Made by a program: the position numbers and the translations under genes. From positions 26,447,002-26,511,001 of the forward strand of contig OX453285.1 in NCBI GenBank assembly GCA_949710005.1: a DNA stretch of 64,000 nucleotides, given 5' to 3'. Positions 60,488 to 64,000 of this stretch are shown here, one piece after another (positions within the stretch are counted from its first letter, which is position 1; every line of letters starts with the position of its first letter). This stretch comes from Ricordea florida. Lineage: Eukaryota; Cnidaria; Anthozoa; Corallimorpharia; Ricordeidae. A model generated the notes under the pieces. It was given only the letters and a program-made list of their open reading frames with translations, had not been told where the DNA came from and did not search any database.

Positions 60488-63400
60488 AATATTGATAATA
60501 TTACTATGTAGTCATTAGCATCGTTGTTATTGCTACTGTTAGGTATAATACGATCAGTCAGAGGTAAGAAAGTATCTCTGCCGTTTCAGCAACTTTTTGT
60601 CTTCAAGAAATGCAACACTTTGTTTGAACTGAGCTACCTACGCAGCATGTATATGTTGCAGGTTAAATTTGATTTTGATTTTGATTTTACCTAGGTTGGT
60701 TTGTAATTTCTTTGTGTCTGGTATTCATTATCATAAATATAGACAAAGAAATTACAAACCAACCTAGGTGAAGTTAAATTGATTTTACCTGAAATCAAAT
60801 TTAACCTGTATCAAAAGGTTGTTTTTTTCCTACTCAGGCATCATAACAAAAAAGGAAAGAAATGATTCCATCGACGAAAAACGCAATCAAACGACATCCT
60901 CGTCGGTCTGCTAATAGACCAACTGCTACTTACCAGCTTCTCTTTGATCTGCAGGAATAAATCTACGACTTCCACTTCCTGTTTACCACTTATCCACGAC
61001 ATAACATCCTGACAAAAAAACAAGACCGTCTTAAGTCCATCTATAGGTCACCTACATACCTCTTACTAACCGAGTTCGAGGTCCGTACTGTAAGTTACGG
61101 ACCGAGTTTTTTCCGCTCGGATTTATGGCCCAAGCGCGAAGCGCGCGGGCCATAAATCCGAACGGAAAAAACAAGGATCCATAACTTACAGTACGGACCG
61201 AGAAAACGAGGTTTGTAAGATATTTATTATATCTCAAATCAAGCTTTTGAATTAAGCGGGCCGTTCAGTAAAGTACGGCCCGCTAAATTGACCAATCACT
61301 GCGCGCGTCCTAACTGAAAGATATAATAAAGTATCATATCGTTGGTTATTTACAGTGTTATGGGTGGTTCTTGGTCTCTCATTTGTGGACGGTACGCAGT
61401 CTGCTACTGAACAGTACTGTACTGTGGGACTGTTTGTTTTACTATACAATGTGGTTCCAACTTTTTCATCTGTGGATCATTTATGCAGTGTGACCATTCT
61501 TTGTAAAGCTACTGAACGGTACTGTACTGTGGCAATGTTTGTTTTACTAGGGTTCCAACTAATCCGTCTGTGGACTGCGCGAAGTAGAATATTTACAAAA
61601 ATACATTTTTTCAATTATTTCAAAGGTTAATGCTCACAGCTTTCCCAAGAGTCTCAAGATGGAGAAGTTCTAGCTTCTGTCGAATCTCTTTTTGTCGATT
61701 TCGTAGCCAACCTTCGAAATTTGCACACTTAAAGAACTTCCTACAATGAAAGAACAACCAAAATTAATACGCGGTCATCATAAGTGCAAGAGTGTTTCTG
61801 ATTGGTTAGTTTGTACCTGTAGAGTCCGACCCAGTTTCCTTTGAGACGGGAAGTCAGCTGAGGACCAGAATGCTCCAGTGTCTTCAAAAACTCCTCTGCA
61901 TCAAAAGGCTTTAACCTTGGTGGATGCTGAAACAAGCAAAAAAACTTTGCCTCTTTCACTTATCAAAGTATGCATAAAGAGGTCACGACATTGTTTGGGA
62001 ATAACAAAGTTAAACTCGAATGATCCTGATAAATAATACAACCCTGCAGACTTCGTAAAACATGGTACTAGGAAACCTTTCACACTTGATAGGATATAAA
62101 CGTCTTCATGTTATGAACAAAATTTCCTAAGCCTCAGAATACAATATCCAAATTCACGGAGGAATTTCTTACTCTTCCATAACAGGCCTTCTTAAGACTG
62201 ACCCACTCTTCTGTGTTCCATCACCAGATCCAACACTCCTACAATGTCATGGTATGACCGTCCTCCAACCTTTACTAACGCATTGTTATTTATTCTAAGT
62301 TAGTACCTTCCAGGGTGAGATGTTCCTCTGAAGAGGCATCAAACTTGCAACATATCTCTCCTACACAGCAAAAATAAATTTAAGCGTACATGTATTCTAC
62401 AAGTAAAAGAAAACAAATAATAAAAAAAACTGCTCTAATATTCTCAGAACAATTAGCAGTTAACTCTTTCACTCACCTTCCCAAGATCTGACCAGCAATT
62501 CTCTTGAACAAGTGCAATACACTCTCTTATTTACCAGTTAAGAGAATTTGGTGTTAAATCAACTCATTAATCTCAGGTTGACCGTGTGCCCAATTCTCAC
62601 CGTCCATTTTCTTGGTATTGTATTGAGAAGATGTATTTTGATCACAACTGGGAGTGAAAGGGTTTAGCATATTTACATGAATCTAGATCACACAGTTCTA
62701 AGAATAGAAATAGAGTTGAATAATTTCATTATTATCACTTTCATTATTTCATTATTATTTAATTATTCTTCACCTACCAATGGAATCATGAAGCTCTGTG
62801 TTAGTTCCACCAAGTGTCGTCTTAAAATTGCATTCTACGATATGGAAACAGTATTGAGCAACTCATAAAATATATCATAATATATTTGGAGATTTAAATG
62901 AAGGCTCCATTAAAAATGGAGACTCTTAAGCTGGTAAACTGCCTTAACGAAGAAAGCTGAAAGCAACAATTACTTTAAAGTTAACAAATCGAATGTGGTT
63001 TAGCGTTGTCTGTATTCTTATTGACAACGAGTATGCGTTATCATAGTGGTCAAAATGTTGTGGACTCACGAGGCGCAGCATTTGATTTGTTTTTTTACCA
63101 AAATGGCAAAGTTAAAAAACGTCAAAGAAAATGTTTTTTTTTTCAGAGCGTGACCAAGCTCGTGACACAGAAAAGGCAAGCGTTGTATGTAAGTTTCTCG
63201 CAATCTGATTGGTTTATTCCTCAAAATGAGCATTTCTGATTGGCTATTGCTTTGCGTGACACATTGACACGAGTAGCGTTGTCTACACTCTTGTCGACAA
63301 CGGCAAATTAGCCGATCAGATTGCGAGATTAGTAGCAATTGTGGTAAAAAGTGAATTAGAAACCGATCTAAAGTTGTACCTGGACTTCAGGAGGCCGTTT

Positions 63401-63614
63401 TGGATGATTTCCCTAGAAGAGGAAAACAGACCAATAAAAGATGAATACCACACGCTGACAGTAAAATGATGGAAATATAGTAGTAAAGGGAACAACACAA
63501 GTCTACATGTGTTAACAATTAAAAATGAGGAATCAATTGGGGAACAAACCTTGCTCAGTCTTCTAAATATGAGTTTATCCTTTCCAAGCATTTGTTTGTA
63601 CTTTGTGTAGATTC
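60146..63614 (-). CDS. DENND6: DENN domain-containing protein 6, C-terminal exons (partial)
   Basis: Eight exons in transcript order: 63614-63550, 63412-63380, 62834-62778, 62360-62307, 61926-61817, 61740-61638, 61008-60934, 60268-60146 (stop TGA). All junctions are AG/GT and the phases agree, giving about 206 aa. The gene runs off the right edge, so the N-terminal DENN portion is missing. Recognisable blocks are IYTKYKQMLGKDK, ELTQSFMIPL, ERYVASLMPLQRNISPWK, LKGNWVGLYRKFF and VEVVDLFLQIKEKL. They match the C-terminal dDENN/uDENN-flanking part of DENND6A/B as I remember it. DENND6 is a guanine-nucleotide exchange factor for Rab14 in endosomal recycling. A or B paralogue status cannot be told; invertebrates usually have one. 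Confidence 0.85.
60403..60490. repeat. Compound ATT/CAT trinucleotide microsatellite
   Basis: Runs of ATT, then ATC, then ATT triplets lie in the last DENND6 intron, about 135 bp upstream of the last exon's acceptor. Confidence 0.92.
60658..60809. repeat. Long hairpin in the last DENND6 intron
   Basis: ACCTAGGTTGGTTTGTAATT at the left pairs with AATTACAAACCAACCTAGGT at the right. The outer AGGTTAAATTTGATTT also pairs. Confidence 0.9.
61065..61222. repeat. Long hairpin, GTCCGTACTGTAAGTTA
   Basis: The inner stem GCTCGGATTTATGGCCC closes on a GC-rich loop with AAGCGCGAAGCGCG. The outer GGTCCGTACTGTAAGTTA pairs with TAACTTACAGTACGGACC. Confidence 0.9.
61395..61556 (-). repeat. 106-bp family, about 1.5 units, reverse orientation
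   Basis: CTACTGAACAGTACTGTACT and TCATCTGTGGATCA match the reverse complement. It lies in a DENND6 intron. Confidence 0.88.
63002..63302. repeat. 28-bp direct repeat pair in a DENND6 intron
   Basis: AGCGTTGTCT(G/A)(T/C)A(T/C)TCTT followed by GACAACG occurs at 63002 and at 63275. CTCGCAATCTGATTGG and CAGATTGCGAG within also form an inverted pair. Confidence 0.65.
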
Positions 63615-63902
63615 CTAAGAGTGAGCATAGTTAGTACGATCAGAAGTTATATGCTTCTGGTACGATACACTAATAACTAGGTACTGGTGGTAAAAACCAG
63701 GTTGAAAATAAACATCAATAAAAAAACACCTAAAGGATACGCTGAGTTTAAATTTATGCGGAATGCCGAAGGCGAACGCGTTAAGGTTTCAGGAGAAATC
63801 ATTTTTTCATTGCTGTCACAAATTGGATTGTTTTTTCAACGTTTCTCGCACCGCGCGAGACGTGTTCGTGTGCTTACAACAAGAGAATAAGACATCATCT
63901 TC

Positions 63903-63975
63903 CTAGGTTTGAACTCGAGCCCTCGCGAAACATCAGATTGAAGGGCAAGTGCGCTACCACTGCGCCACCAAGGCA
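63903..63975 (-). mobile_element. tRNA-like sequence, probably a SINE head
   Basis: On the minus strand, TGGCGCAGTGGTAGCGC is a good A box and D arm, and GAGTTCAAACC is a B-box-like match 35 nt further on. The whole does not fold into a convincing cloverleaf, and an identity element set is lacking, so a SINE or tRNA pseudogene is more likely than a working tRNA. Confidence 0.45.
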
Positions 63976-64000
63976 TCTAGAATTCACGCGTGGCAAATTA

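Overview
This is eukaryotic nuclear DNA, most likely from an anthozoan cnidarian such as a stony coral. The evidence is spliced GT-AG genes, intronless rhodopsin-type GPCRs, a two-ORF L1/Tx1-type LINE, CR1-like LINE debris, tRNA-derived SINEs, and a very dense load of MITEs, foldbacks and minisatellites. The species call is inference. No operons, CRISPR arrays or viral genes were seen.

Layout. About 1-17.5 kb holds no convincing gene. It carries inverted-repeat elements, a 106-bp tandem array, a 20-bp GTCGAC minisatellite, a Mutator-like non-autonomous element with 63-bp TIRs and a 10-bp duplication, and a 73-bp minisatellite. Two intronless class A GPCR genes lie at 17.6-18.6 and 23.7-24.7 kb (+). 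From 24.7 to 29.7 kb only repeats were recognised.

From 57,330 down to 29,785 on the minus strand I reconstructed one 17-exon gene by hand. All splice phases agree and the sum is 1,482 nt (493 aa plus stop). It encodes a predicted type II membrane protein with features of the galactose-1-phosphate uridylyltransferase/HIT superfamily: CxxC, HH and HPHFH. Its introns hold a third GPCR gene on the opposite strand (40.9-41.9 kb), a full-length LINE with two intact ORFs and perfect 14-bp target-site duplications (47.5-52.9 kb), CR1-like fragments, a SINE pair, several MITE families and a nested palindromic element at 45-46 kb.

The 17-exon gene shares a 419-bp head-to-head promoter interval with a BORCS6 gene (57,750-58,385, +). 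BORCS6 is tail-to-tail with the C-terminal eight exons of a DENND6 gene (60,146-63,614, -), which runs off the right edge. BORCS6 (lysosome positioning) and DENND6 (Rab GEF) are both membrane-trafficking genes.

The most notable items are the GalT/HIT-like gene with its nested antisense receptor, the apparently young LINE 47 bp from one of its splice donors, the 106-bp repeat at nine loci in both orientations, and the 45-46 kb palindromic insertion with a related unfilled copy at 4.6 kb.
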